Positions 19,624-29,130 of a stretch of 64,000 nucleotides of DNA are shown here, piece by piece (positions within the stretch are counted from its first letter, which is position 1; every line of letters starts with the position of its first letter). The stretch is from Vibrio crassostreae 9ZC13. Lineage in GTDB: Bacteria > Pseudomonadota > Gammaproteobacteria > Enterobacterales > Vibrionaceae. Made by a program: the position numbers and the translations under genes. A model generated the notes under the pieces. That model did no database searches and was not told the origin of the DNA. It worked only from the letters and a program-made list of their open reading frames with translations. The stretch is from positions 126,171-190,170 of the forward strand of contig NZ_AJYZ02000037.1 of assembly GCF_000272045.2 (NCBI RefSeq), read 5' to 3'.

Positions 19624-20634
19624 ATGTCTAAAAAACTATCCATTACTATTCCCTCCAGTCAGGGGGAACAGACGTTTTACTTCGGCCGTAAAGCCGTGCT
19701 CATTTGCACTACTGCCATTTTTTCAGTACCGCTATTGATTGGCGGAGCGGCGTACATGCACTTCGAGAGTAAACAAGAACTCGCACTGCAAGCGGGTGAT
19801 GCCCAACAGTTGATTGAAACACTGATTGTTGAAAAAGAACAAACAGAATTTCTTTATGCTGAGCAAGTAGAAACCAACCATTCGCTATCGCAAACACTGA
19901 CCGAGAAAGAAGGCACGATTCAGCTACTTGGTAAGCGTGTATTCGATGTGGAATCAGTACTGGGTCTTGCTGATGAAGATCTGCTTACCGATGATATTTC
20001 TTTAGAAGATCGCATTGATGCGGCTGCAGTCGATTCAGCAGTAAGAGCCACAATGTTCCGCTTGATTCCAAACGACAGTCCGATGGCTTATCAACGTATA
20101 TCTTCTTCTTATGGTAGCCGCACTAACCCTATTTCAGGGAAACGCCATGTACATACTGGTATCGATCTAACGTGTAAGCGTGGTGAAGATATTGTCGCGC
20201 CCGCAGATGGAGTCATTGAAACGGTACGCCCAAGTAAAAAAGGCTTCGGCAACTTTATTACTATGCGTCACTCGTTTGGTTTCATGAGTTCTTATGCGCA
20301 CCTACAGAAGTTCAAGGTACGTAGCGGTCAGTTTGTGAGTAAAGGCGATGTGATTGCGAGCTGTGGTAACTCAGGTAACTCAACCGGCCCACACTTGCAT
20401 TATGAAGTACGCTTCCTTGGTCGTTCATTGAACCCTCAATACTTGATGGATTGGACACCGGAAAACTTCAACTACGTGTTCGAGAAAGAGAAAAAGGTTA
20501 AGTGGGGCCCACTAGTTCAGCTGATTGATAATGTGGTTCGCTTGCAGATCAACCTGACTAACGTGCCTTACATTAGCTCGACCATCGACACCGTATCGAG
20601 TGAAGATAGCAAAAAACCTATCACGACTAACTAG
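19624..20634 (+). CDS. membrane-anchored M23 (LytM) peptidoglycan endopeptidase
   Basis: A 336-residue protein with one N-terminal TM segment (about 24-44), a coiled-coil-prone periplasmic stretch (about 50-110), and a C-terminal M23 zinc peptidase. Zinc ligands and catalytic residues are visible: His177 and Asp181 (HTGID), His226 (YAHL), and His257/His259 (HLHYEV). These enzymes cut cross-links to allow wall growth. Vibrio has several such proteins (the Shy family), and I cannot say which this is. A direct repeat overlaps the stop codon, and a bidirectional terminator lies about 110 bp on. Confidence 0.88.
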   Translation: MSKKLSITIPSSQGEQTFYFGRKAVLICTTAIFSVPLLIGGAAYMHFESKQELALQAGDAQQLIETLIVEKEQTEFLYAEQVETNHSLSQTLTEKEGTIQLLGKRVFDVESVLGLADEDLLTDDISLEDRIDAAAVDSAVRATMFRLIPNDSPMAYQRISSSYGSRTNPISGKRHVHTGIDLTCKRGEDIVAPADGVIETVRPSKKGFGNFITMRHSFGFMSSYAHLQKFKVRSGQFVSKGDVIASCGNSGNSTGPHLHYEVRFLGRSLNPQYLMDWTPENFNYVFEKEKKVKWGPLVQLIDNVVRLQINLTNVPYISSTIDTVSSEDSKKPITTN

Positions 20635-20660
20635 TTGTTAATGGCTAACTAGTTGTTAAT
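20627..20660. repeat. 16-bp direct repeat over the stop codon of the M23 gene
   Basis: CTAACTAGTTGTTAAT occurs at 20627-20642 and again at 20645-20660, an 18-bp period. The first copy contains the TAG stop. Confidence 0.85.
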
Positions 20661-20745
20661 AGCTAAGACCTGTTGATTTGGCCTATGATGATCTAATTGC
20701 TTTTAGTCTACTGTAGGCAAAATGCTTTCATAGCGTTCAGCACAA

Positions 20746-20779
20746 ACAAAAAGAGCGACCAGATGGTCGCTCTTTTTTA
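20746..20779. terminator. bidirectional terminator between the M23 gene and tyrA
   Basis: AAGAGCGACC (20751-20760) pairs with GGTCGCTCTT (20765-20774) over AGAT, flanked by A and T runs, so it works on both strands. Confidence 0.92.
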
Positions 20780-20795
20780 TGATTTCAAATCAGTA

Positions 20796-21923
20796 TTAAC
20801 CACGATGAATCGAGTCATGTGCTTGTTTTAGAAGACTTTGGCTCTCTTGCAAGAATTGTTGTGAGTAGTCACCAAACCAATCACTCACTTGGTTGAAGCT
20901 CTCAACAAACTTAGCCTTATCTTTGCCATCTAGGATTTCTAACGCTTCTCCGAAACAGCTATGGAAGCGTCGAATCATCTCTATATTCTCATCCGAAGAC
21001 AGAATGATATCACCGTACAAGTTCGGGTCTTGAGCAAATAGACGACCAACCATCGCAATCTCAAGTCGGTAGATTGGTGAGCTTAGCTTCAGAAGCTGAT
21101 CAATATTCGGGTTCTCTTTACTCAGGTGTAAGCCGTAAGCAAAAGAGGTGAAGTGACGAAGTGCTTGAATCAAGGTCATGCCGTGATCGTGTTCAGCTGC
21201 ATCCATCTGGCAAAGGCTCGCGCCCCAAATACCAAATTGATTCAGTAGCCATTGGTAGCTCTCAGAACCACGACCATCACTGTAAACAATCACCTGCTTA
21301 GCAAGGCTTGGAACATCAGGACCAAACATTGGGTGCAATCCAACCACTGGGCCTTGGTGCATGTTCATCATTGCTTGCAGCGGTTTAGATTTAATTGACG
21401 TCAAATCACATAGAATACAATCACTTGGTAGATTACCTAGCTTCGCAATCACACCTTCAGTTAAGTGAATTGGAACAGTCACAACCACAAGTCCTGCATT
21501 ATCCAAGATTTCATCGGCTGTATCCCAATCTTGGCTGCCAAGGACTTTCACTTCGTAGCCAGACAGTTTGAACATACGACCAAACAAGCCACCAAGTTGA
21601 CCATTACCACCAACGATCACCACTGAACGTAACTCTGGGTTAAGACACTTAAAGCCAGAATCTTTCTCACTGGCATAAGACTCACGCATAGTACGACGCA
21701 AAATATCTTCGATTAACTGTGGTGGAACCCCTATTTTCTCGGCTTCTTGACGACGAGATGCCAGCATCGCAGCTTCACGTTCTGGTACATAAATAGGTAA
21801 ACCATGTTCACTTTTTACTTCGCCTACTTTCTCTACTAGAGCAAGGCGTTGAGCCAGTAAATCCAACATTTGTTTATCGACAGCATCGATTTGGTCGCGT
21901 AATTCGTTCAGTTCAACGGCCAT
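20796..21923 (-). CDS. tyrA: chorismate mutase / prephenate dehydrogenase TyrA (T-protein)
   Basis: TyrA converts chorismate to prephenate and then oxidatively to 4-hydroxyphenylpyruvate for tyrosine. Chorismate mutase covers about 1-85 ([20 protein letters not shown]). The NAD-binding site is [16 protein letters not shown] near 100, and the dehydrogenase domain has [10 protein letters not shown] chose ATG 21923 (375 residues) because GTAAGGAATAAA precedes it and the N terminus matches E. coli; an upstream ATG adds 16 unlikely residues. It is downstream of aroF, forming the tyrosine operon. Confidence 0.95.
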   Translation of the reverse strand: MAVELNELRDQIDAVDKQMLDLLAQRLALVEKVGEVKSEHGLPIYVPEREAAMLASRRQEAEKIGVPPQLIEDILRRTMRESYASEKDSGFKCLNPELRSVVIVGGNGQLGGLFGRMFKLSGYEVKVLGSQDWDTADEILDNAGLVVVTVPIHLTEGVIAKLGNLPSDCILCDLTSIKSKPLQAMMNMHQGPVVGLHPMFGPDVPSLAKQVIVYSDGRGSESYQWLLNQFGIWGASLCQMDAAEHDHGMTLIQALRHFTSFAYGLHLSKENPNIDQLLKLSSPIYRLEIAMVGRLFAQDPNLYGDIILSSDENIEMIRRFHSCFGEALEILDGKDKAKFVESFNQVSDWFGDYSQQFLQESQSLLKQAHDSIHRG

Positions 21924-22000
21924 TTTATTCCTTACTAATCTATAAGCCCGTGCCAATCTATCAGCCCACAATCACGTAGGTTCGCTAGCAACAGATCTTA

Positions 22001-22024
22001 AAATGCCTCATTAGATGAGGCACT
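22001..22024 (-). terminator. hairpin between aroF and tyrA
   Basis: TGCCTCAT (22004-22011) pairs with ATGAGGCA (22015-22022), with TTTT following on the minus strand. It could partly terminate transcription or stabilise the aroF message. Confidence 0.55.
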
Positions 22025-22040
22025 TAAATTTAAACTCTGA

Positions 22041-23114
22041 CTAACCTTTCAAGCGGTTCTCTAAGAACGGGACTAATTCCGTATGTGCATGTTTTAATAG
22101 TGCCTCAGTTGAATCCCAATTGATACACGCGTCGGTAATAGAAACGCCGTATTTCATCTCATTGAGAGGTATATCCGAAGATTGGTTTCCTTCGTTAATA
22201 TGGCTTTCAATCATCAGGCCGATAATCGACTTGTTGCCTTCACGAATTTGGTGAATCACATCTTCTGCAACTAAAGGTTGGCGACGGAAATCTTTACGAG
22301 AGTTCGCGTGGCTACAGTCGACCATTAACGCTGCCTCTAAACCAGATTTACCCAGCTCTTGCTCACATTCGTGTACCGATACTGAATCGTAGTTCGTCTG
22401 CTTACCGCCACGTAAAATCACGTGACCATTTGGGTTACCTTGCGTTGTTAGTAGTGCAACCTGACCTTCGCGGCTGATACCCATGAAACGGTGGCTAGAA
22501 GAAGCCGCCTGCATTGCGTTGATTGCAGTGCCTAGGTTGCCATCGGTGCCGTTTTTAAAACCGATCGGCATTGAAAGACCACTTGCCATCTCACGGTGAG
22601 TTTGAGATTCAGTCGTACGAGCGCCAATAGCCGCCCAGCTGAAGGTATCTGCTAGGTATTGCGGGCTAATTGGGTCTAATGCTTCAGTCGCTAGTGGGAT
22701 TTCCATCTCAGCGAGTTCAACAAGTAGTTCACGACCAACATGCAGACCATGCTCAATATCGAAAGTGCCGTCTAGATGTGGGTCATTGATCAAACCTTTC
22801 CAACCGACAGTGGTACGAGGTTTCTCAAAGTAAACACGCATAACAATATACAGTTGATCGCTAAGTTGCTCAGATAAGGCTTTTAGGCGTTTCGCGTACT
22901 CTTTCGCAGCTTCAATGTCATGGATAGAACATGGGCCACATACAACAAGCATGCGATGATCTTTCTTATGAATGATGTTTGCGATAGTTTGACGAGACTC
23001 TTGAATGAAACGACGAGCATTATCACTCAAAGGCAGTTTTGCTTTTAACTCCTCAGGAGTAATCAGTACCTGTTCGTCGATGATATTGACATTGCTTAAT
23101 TCACTTTTCTGCAT
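22041..23114 (-). CDS. aroF: 3-deoxy-7-phosphoheptulonate (DAHP) synthase, AroF type
   Basis: This enzyme condenses phosphoenolpyruvate and erythrose 4-phosphate, the first step to aromatic amino acids. The 357-residue class I enzyme has the metal/PEP motif VVCGPCSIHD (Cys59, Cys62), GFKNGTDG, and DCSHANS. Pairing with tyrA and the TyrR boxes upstream point to the tyrosine-sensitive isozyme. That assignment is by context, because isozymes are close in sequence. Confidence 0.93.
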   Translation of the reverse strand: MQKSELSNVNIIDEQVLITPEELKAKLPLSDNARRFIQESRQTIANIIHKKDHRMLVVCGPCSIHDIEAAKEYAKRLKALSEQLSDQLYIVMRVYFEKPRTTVGWKGLINDPHLDGTFDIEHGLHVGRELLVELAEMEIPLATEALDPISPQYLADTFSWAAIGARTTESQTHREMASGLSMPIGFKNGTDGNLGTAINAMQAASSSHRFMGISREGQVALLTTQGNPNGHVILRGGKQTNYDSVSVHECEQELGKSGLEAALMVDCSHANSRKDFRRQPLVAEDVIHQIREGNKSIIGLMIESHINEGNQSSDIPLNEMKYGVSITDACINWDSTEALLKHAHTELVPFLENRLKG

Positions 23115-23123
23115 AACTCAACC

Positions 23124-23141
23124 TGTATATTTATTTTTACA
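23124..23141 (-). promoter_or_regulatory. TyrR box (proximal to aroF)
   Basis: TGTATA-N6-TTTACA against the consensus TGTAAA-N6-TTTACA, one mismatch. It is palindromic and lies 10-27 bp before the aroF start. Confidence 0.75.
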
Positions 23142-23207
23142 CCCAACATTTCCATTTGGGCTAACAATCTTTAAAAACACAATAACAGCTAAAAAAACGA
23201 TTGCAAG

Positions 23208-23225
23208 TGTAAACAATAAAAAACA
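23208..23225 (-). promoter_or_regulatory. weak TyrR box
   Basis: TGTAAA-N6-AAAACA has one perfect half and one 3/6 half. It begins exactly 23 bp from the strong box, the spacing of strong-weak TyrR pairs in E. coli. Confidence 0.5.
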
Positions 23226-23230
23226 TTAAC

Positions 23231-23248
23231 TGTAAATTTTATCTTACA
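23231..23248 (-). promoter_or_regulatory. strong TyrR box (distal to aroF)
   Basis: TGTAAA-N6-CTTACA, one mismatch from the palindromic consensus. Binding here would repress aroF-tyrA when tyrosine is present. Confidence 0.75.
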
Positions 23249-23303
23249 CATTGAATTTAGCTCACTCTAAGAGATAAATAGGTTTAAACCATGGATCACA
23301 CAT

Positions 23304-23338
23304 ACAAAAAAGGCGATATTTATCATATCGCCTTATCT
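23304..23338 (-). terminator. terminator of nagZ
   Basis: On the minus strand AAGGCGATAT pairs with ATATCGCCTT (plus arms 23310-23319 and 23325-23334) and six T residues follow. Confidence 0.88.
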
Positions 23339-23360
23339 AAAATTATTATGTGTTTATTTA

Positions 23361-24350
23361 TCACTCACTGCCTAGCATTCGCTTAATCGTCTCTGAGGTC
23401 TCTTTCCACCTAGCATCCGAGTGAAGTGTCGACAAATCAAAGCTGTGTTTTTTAAGCAATGAGTTGGCTAAAGGCACCTCTTGAATCGCTAAGTTATCCA
23501 GAGCTTCAATTTGTGCATCTCGTTTATTACACATCAACACCATGTCACAACCTGCATTCAAGGCCGCTTTCGCTCTGTCGGCTGGTCCACCCATTATGGC
23601 AGCGCCTTCCATCGTTAAATCATCAGAGAACACCAAGCCTTTAAACCCAAGCTGCTGCTTCAATACTTTCTGCAGCCAATACTGTGAACCGCTCGCAGGT
23701 TGATCATCATAGTGAGAGAAAACCACGTGAGCTGGCATCATGGCATCCAATATTCCAGCTTCAATTTGCGCCTTGAAGATTGCCATGTCTGTTTCAAAGA
23801 TGTCGTCTCTAGGGTCATATGGCGTCTCTAAGTGTGAGTCAGCAATCACGCCACCGTGTCCAGGGAAGTGCTTGCCTGTCGTCGCCATGCCAACCGACTT
23901 CATGCCTTTGATGAAAGCGCTGCTATGACGAACAATAGTATCAATATCTTCGCCAAACGCTCGGCTACCAATCGCTTTACAGTCATGGCCTTTGTCTAAT
24001 ACTGGCGCAAAGCTCAGATCGATATCGTGGGCAATCAATTCTGCCGCCATCAGCCAGCCAGCCTGTTCTGCTAAATGTTCACCGTTATTCTTAGTCGCAA
24101 ATTCCTGAGCAGCAGGAATAATTGAAAAGCCGTCACGAAAACGCTGAACTCGACCACCTTCTTGGTCAACACCAATCAAAATAGGACGTTTCGCTACCTT
24201 ACGAATTTCTTTGTTTAACGCCGATAACTGTTTGCTATCGTGGTAGTTTCGAGCAAATAAGATGAGACCACCAACAGTTGGGTGATCTAAAATTTCTCTG
24301 TCTTCAGCTGTCAGCTCGTAGCCTGCAACATCAACCCACAACGGTCCCAT
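23361..24350 (-). CDS. nagZ: beta-N-acetylhexosaminidase NagZ
   Basis: NagZ removes GlcNAc from GlcNAc-anhydroMurNAc peptides in the cytoplasm, a step in peptidoglycan recycling. It is a glycoside hydrolase family 3 enzyme of 329 residues. KHFPGHG (160-166), the flexible-loop DSH (Asp171-His173) and the nucleophile in [10 protein letters not shown] (Asp243) are visible. There is no signal peptide, as expected. It is divergent from anmK across 100 bp, so the three recycling genes nagZ, anmK and murQ are grouped. Confidence 0.95.
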   Translation of the reverse strand: MGPLWVDVAGYELTAEDREILDHPTVGGLILFARNYHDSKQLSALNKEIRKVAKRPILIGVDQEGGRVQRFRDGFSIIPAAQEFATKNNGEHLAEQAGWLMAAELIAHDIDLSFAPVLDKGHDCKAIGSRAFGEDIDTIVRHSSAFIKGMKSVGMATTGKHFPGHGGVIADSHLETPYDPRDDIFETDMAIFKAQIEAGILDAMMPAHVVFSHYDDQPASGSQYWLQKVLKQQLGFKGLVFSDDLTMEGAAIMGGPADRAKAALNAGCDMVLMCNKRDAQIEALDNLAIQEVPLANSLLKKHSFDLSTLHSDARWKETSETIKRMLGSE

Positions 24351-24450
24351 ATTTATCCCTTATTAAACCTAATTTCATAAACTTCCCGAGATTATTCTCT
24401 TTAAATTTGCTTTACAATGTTTTTAAACCAATCTGTGGAAGACTTTAAGA

Positions 24451-25587
24451 ATGCAGTGCAAGAGCTTAGAAATGGATCATAAAGAACTGTATATCGGTGT
24501 GATGTCAGGGACGAGTATGGACGGTGTTGATACTGCCTTAGTGTCGATTGAAGATACGCGCATCACATTGCTTGCTCATGATGAGTTCCCAATGCCTGAC
24601 GACCTCAAAGCGCGTCTGCTTGAAGTTTGTATTGGTCAGAAAACCGATTTGATTGCCATTGGCGAACTCGACCACCAGCTTGGCCATCTGTTTGGCGATG
24701 CGGTTTTGCAACTTCTCGAAAAGTCAGGCACACCAGCACCTTCTGTAACTGCGATAGGTAATCATGGTCAAACAGTGTTCCACCAGCCAACAGGCGATTC
24801 GCCATTTACCATGCAGTTGGGTGATGCCAACATCATTGCCGCTAAAACACAGATTCAAACGGTTGCCGATTTCAGGCGTAAAGACATGGCATTAGGCGGA
24901 CAAGGTGCGCCATTAGTCCCTGCCTTCCACCATACTATTTTCCAGCCACAAGACAGCTCAGTTGTGGTGTTGAATATTGGTGGTATCTCGAATATTTCAG
25001 TGCTGCGCCCTAATCAGCCAACACTTGGTTATGATACTGGCCCGGGCAATATGTTGATGGACGCTTGGGTTGATAAACACACGGGCGATAAGTTTGACCG
25101 TGATGCCCAATTTGCGCTTAAAGGTCAGCTCAATCAAGCCTTTCTCGAACAGTTGTTAAATGAATCTTATCTATCTCAAATACCACCGAAAAGTACTGGT
25201 AGAGAACTGTTTAATCTACCGTGGCTAGAGCAACAATTAACAGAATTTAAAGGTCTTGCAGCAGAAGATGTTCAGCGCACACTTTGTGAATACACCGCAT
25301 TGACGATAGCCAATGAAGTGGAGACTTATCGCTTGGGTGACCAGCCTGCACTGTATGTGTGTGGCGGTGGTACACGAAATCCATTGTTGATGAAGAGGCT
25401 GTCTGAACTGCTTCCAAGTTGGGAGGTTGACTCAACCACCAGTAAAGGCGTGGACGCCGATTACATGGAAGCGATGGCTTTTGCGTGGCTTGCTCAACGT
25501 CATATTCATCAACTGCCAAGCAATTTACCAGAAGTGACTGGCGCAAGCAGAGCGGCCTCTCTAGGCGTTCTCTATCGTGCTGACTAA
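24451..25587 (+). CDS. anmK: anhydro-N-acetylmuramic acid kinase AnmK
   Basis: AnmK opens and phosphorylates 1,6-anhydro-MurNAc to MurNAc-6-phosphate. The 378 residues have the ATP motif GVMSGTSMDGVD, GNHGQTVFHQP and DTGPGNMLMDAW. MurQ, the next enzyme, is encoded 45 bp downstream. The start could be ATG 24451 or ATG 24472 (LYIGVMSGTS follows soon after); neither has a strong ribosome site. Confidence 0.95.
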   Translation: MQCKSLEMDHKELYIGVMSGTSMDGVDTALVSIEDTRITLLAHDEFPMPDDLKARLLEVCIGQKTDLIAIGELDHQLGHLFGDAVLQLLEKSGTPAPSVTAIGNHGQTVFHQPTGDSPFTMQLGDANIIAAKTQIQTVADFRRKDMALGGQGAPLVPAFHHTIFQPQDSSVVVLNIGGISNISVLRPNQPTLGYDTGPGNMLMDAWVDKHTGDKFDRDAQFALKGQLNQAFLEQLLNESYLSQIPPKSTGRELFNLPWLEQQLTEFKGLAAEDVQRTLCEYTALTIANEVETYRLGDQPALYVCGGGTRNPLLMKRLSELLPSWEVDSTTSKGVDADYMEAMAFAWLAQRHIHQLPSNLPEVTGASRAASLGVLYRAD

Positions 25588-25611
25588 ACAACTTTAGAAC
25601 CATCATTTTAG

Positions 25612-26553
<942 letters not shown>

Positions 26554-26604
26554 TCTTAATTTGGCTTGTAGCTTCTCATTTAGACAGCTACTTCAACGAC
26601 ATAC

Positions 26605-26642
26605 AAAAAGACCAGCACACACGCGGTACTGGTCTTTTTTTA
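26605..26642. terminator. terminator between murQ and the DUF2799 gene
   Basis: AAAAAGACCAG (26605-26615) pairs with CTGGTCTTTTT (26629-26639). It is flanked by A and T runs, so it can serve both convergent genes. Confidence 0.88.
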
Positions 26643-26670
26643 GTTTTAATTTTTTATGGCTAGCTTGGGC

Positions 26671-27021
26671 TTAATAGTCGTTTGAGAACTCGTCCCAGCC
26701 GCGTTGCCATTCCATACGGAAACGTTGAGCGTCTTCCGTACCAGAACACACGCCTTCATACACCTGACCAGATAAACCAATCTGATAAGCATGGTTCGGA
26801 TTACAATATTCAGTCACACCTAGGTGATAACCTTCTGTGTAACTCGCTTGATCGACTGCGCCAAGCTCAGTCATCTCTGAATACGAACGCTGAGTGTGGC
26901 CTTTGATACCATCACGATAGCCAATCTCTTGCCAATTGCCTTCAGCTGCTAAATCTTGAACATTGGCGCTGCATCCTGCAAGGCTAAATGCCACGGCGAA
27001 TAGTACGATTATTTTTTTCAT
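26671..27021 (-). CDS. DUF2799 lipoprotein of unknown function
   Basis: A 116-residue predicted lipoprotein. The signal peptide ends FSLAGC, with Cys17 as the lipidated residue and Ser at +2, suggesting outer-membrane targeting. The mature part has repeated Tyr-Gly motifs (GYRDGIKGH, YTEGYHLG) and two further cysteines (EYCNP, GVCSG) that could form a disulfide. This is the DUF2799 pattern, whose function is unknown to me. It is divergent from the CstA-family gene, and its promoter must lie beside the repeat array described there. Confidence 0.82.
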   Translation of the reverse strand: MKKIIVLFAVAFSLAGCSANVQDLAAEGNWQEIGYRDGIKGHTQRSYSEMTELGAVDQASYTEGYHLGVTEYCNPNHAYQIGLSGQVYEGVCSGTEDAQRFRMEWQRGWDEFSNDY

Positions 27022-27082
27022 TTCAATCCTTTATATTGTTACTTCACCACTTTCTGACGAAGCGCTGCCTTTGTGGTGATTC

Positions 27083-27295
27083 TCCACTGAACGCCTATCG
27101 ATGTCCACTTATTGTCTAATGTTCGCCACTTTAGGTTCATTCCGACCACTCAGAATCAATAGTCGCCGTTAAGCCAACTCAAACAACCTCTCTATAGAGC
27201 TAATAGGCCTCTCGATAGAAATATCGGCCACTCAGCACAGTGAACAAACCACTAAATCAGTTATAACACCGCTAAATTGGCTATTCGACCACTCA
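27083..27295 (+). repeat. 11 phased direct repeats of a BtsR-like binding motif
   Basis: An 8-bp box close to ACC[G/A]CT[C/T]A starts at 27083, 27104, 27125, 27145, 27165, 27186, 27207, 27227, 27248, 27268 and 27288. All are on the same strand, every 20-21 bp. Two copies (27145, 27288) are perfect ACCACTCA, and ten of eleven keep CCNCT. The array ends about 40 bp before a plausible -10 (TATACA, 27334-27339) that has a poor -35, as expected of an activated promoter. The motif is the one reported for the LytTR regulator BtsR (YehT) in E. coli, where two copies separated by 13 bp suffice. A BtsR-like regulator is encoded 3.6 kb downstream. Confidence 0.82.
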
Positions 27296-27375
27296 CTCTC
27301 GTAGCGGAAGTTTCTTCTCATCGACTCCTTTAATATACACCCTGACTTAATTAATACATTCAGGGATAACAAATT

Positions 27376-28866
27376 ATGATGTGGTTTCTTACCTGTGTCG
27401 CAGCACTCATTGGTGGCTACTTTATTTACGGTACCTTTATCGAGAAGATTTTCGGTATCAATGAAAAACGCCAAACACCTGCTCACACTAAGCAAGATGG
27501 CGTGGACTACGTTCCAATGTCGACACCAAAGGTTTACCTAGTTCAGCTGCTTAACATCGCAGGTGTAGGTCCAATCTTCGGCCCTATCATGGGTGCCCTT
27601 TATGGTCCAGCAGCAATGCTTTGGATCGTTCTAGGTTGTATCTTCGCAGGTGCAGTACACGACTACTTCTCAGGTATGTTATCTATCCGTAATGGCGGAG
27701 CTTCGGTTCCAACCATCACTGGACGTTACCTAGGCAATGGCGCAAAACACTTTATGAACATCTTTGCCATTGTTCTACTGCTTCTTGTTGGTGTGGTATT
27801 CGTATCTGCTCCAGCAGGTATGATCACTAACCTAGTGAACGACCAAACTGATTTCGCGATGTCTGCAACTACGATGGTTGTTATCATCTTTGCTTACTAC
27901 ATCATCGCAACGATTGTCCCTGTCGATAAAATCATTGGTCGCTTCTACCCACTGTTCGGTGCACTGCTTATCTTTATGTCTGTTGGCCTAATCACTGCGA
28001 TTGGTCTATCTGACGAACACCAAATCATGGGGGGCTTTGAGATCAGCGACATGTTCACCAACATGAACCCGAATGACCTACCACTTTGGCCTGCTCTCTT
28101 CATCACTATCGCATGTGGTGCGATCTCTGGCTTCCACGCCACTCAGTCTCCTCTGATGGCGCGTTGTATGGAAAACGAGAAGAACGGTCGCTTCGTATTC
28201 TACGGCGCAATGATTGGTGAAGGCATCATCGCTCTAATCTGGTGTGCACTTGCTCTGTCTTTCTTCGGTTCGGTTGAGTCTCTGTCTGACGCAATTGCAA
28301 ACGGCGGCCCAGGTAACGTGGTATACAGCGCTTCATTTGGTCTACTGGGTGTATTTGGCGGTATCCTTGCTTTCCTTGGCGTGGTTATCCTACCAATCAC
28401 TTCTGGTGACACAGCGTTCCGTTCAAGCCGTCTTATCCTTGCTGAATACTTCAACATGGAACAGAAAACACTGCGTAACCGTCTACTAATGGCGTTACCA
28501 CTGTTCGTTATCGGTGGCATCCTGACTCAAGTTGATTTCGGTATCATCTGGCGCTACTTCGGTTTTGCTAACCAATCAACAGCCGTAATGATGCTGTGGA
28601 CAGCTTCAGCTTACCTACTTCGCCACAACAAACTGCACTGGGTAACAACTGTTCCAGCTATCTTCATGACGTCTGTGTGTATCACATTCATCCTGAACAA
28701 CAGCCAACTGGGCTTCGGTCTACCAATGCAAATCTCAACCATCATTGGTGTGGTGAGTGCGCTAGGTGTTGCGGCTTACGTTATTAAAATTTCAAAAGGC
28801 AAAGGCGATATCGACCTAGCTGATGAAGAAGAGAAAGAAGCAAAAGGCGTCACCAAAACAGCCTAG
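27376..28866 (+). CDS. CstA-family transporter (probable pyruvate/peptide uptake)
   Basis: A 496-residue multi-spanning inner-membrane protein of the CstA family. Signature stretches are LLNIAGVGPIFGPIMGALYG, VHDYFSGMLSIRNGG and GDTAFRSSRL. The E. coli members CstA and BtsT are about 700 residues, so this is the short form. In E. coli BtsT is a pyruvate/H+ symporter induced by BtsSR, and I recall a Vibrio campbellii member called BtsU. Here a BtsS/BtsR-like pair follows directly and BtsR-like boxes precede the gene, so pyruvate uptake is the favoured inference. The start is ATGATG; the first ATG is used. Confidence 0.88.
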   Translation: MMWFLTCVAALIGGYFIYGTFIEKIFGINEKRQTPAHTKQDGVDYVPMSTPKVYLVQLLNIAGVGPIFGPIMGALYGPAAMLWIVLGCIFAGAVHDYFSGMLSIRNGGASVPTITGRYLGNGAKHFMNIFAIVLLLLVGVVFVSAPAGMITNLVNDQTDFAMSATTMVVIIFAYYIIATIVPVDKIIGRFYPLFGALLIFMSVGLITAIGLSDEHQIMGGFEISDMFTNMNPNDLPLWPALFITIACGAISGFHATQSPLMARCMENEKNGRFVFYGAMIGEGIIALIWCALALSFFGSVESLSDAIANGGPGNVVYSASFGLLGVFGGILAFLGVVILPITSGDTAFRSSRLILAEYFNMEQKTLRNRLLMALPLFVIGGILTQVDFGIIWRYFGFANQSTAVMMLWTASAYLLRHNKLHWVTTVPAIFMTSVCITFILNNSQLGFGLPMQISTIIGVVSALGVAAYVIKISKGKGDIDLADEEEKEAKGVTKTA

Positions 28867-28980
28867 TTCTTTAAGGCTCTTGGGAACAAGAGACCAATCT
28901 TCATAGAAAGAGATAAAAGAACAGCCAAACACAACTTCGCTTGCTCCCGTAATCACTCAGTGATTCGTGGAACCTAAGAC

Positions 28981-29010
28981 TAAAGCCCGTCCACTGTGAT
29001 GGGCTTTATT
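28981..29010 (+). terminator. terminator of the CstA-family gene
   Basis: AAAGCCC (28982-28988) pairs with GGGCTTT (29001-29007), with possible extra pairing inside the loop, followed by ATT. The other intergenic bases up to 29130 show no gene. Confidence 0.65.
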
Positions 29011-29130
29011 GTTTGTAGGCGTTAGTGCTTTCGACTCTGGGAAGCGAATATAGGCTACTAAAACACAAGCAAAGCTACCGTTACCAAGCAATGAGCTTTA
29101 CACTTAACAAGCGTCTCAATAGGTGAAAAT

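Noticed and set aside
20627..20660. Possible trp operator, because CTAACTAGTT resembles the TrpR half-site
   Set aside because: It is a direct repeat, not the needed palindrome, and it lies at the end of a gene unrelated to tryptophan.
27340..27365. CCCTGA...TCAGGG inverted repeat that could hide the ribosome site of the CstA-family gene
   Set aside because: The likely -10 (27334-27339) puts the transcript start near 27346, so the 5' arm would not be in the RNA.
27232..27495. An 87-codon minus-strand frame over the repeat array and the start of the CstA-family gene
   Set aside because: It overlaps a certain gene antisense and crosses the box array. No ribosome site is seen.
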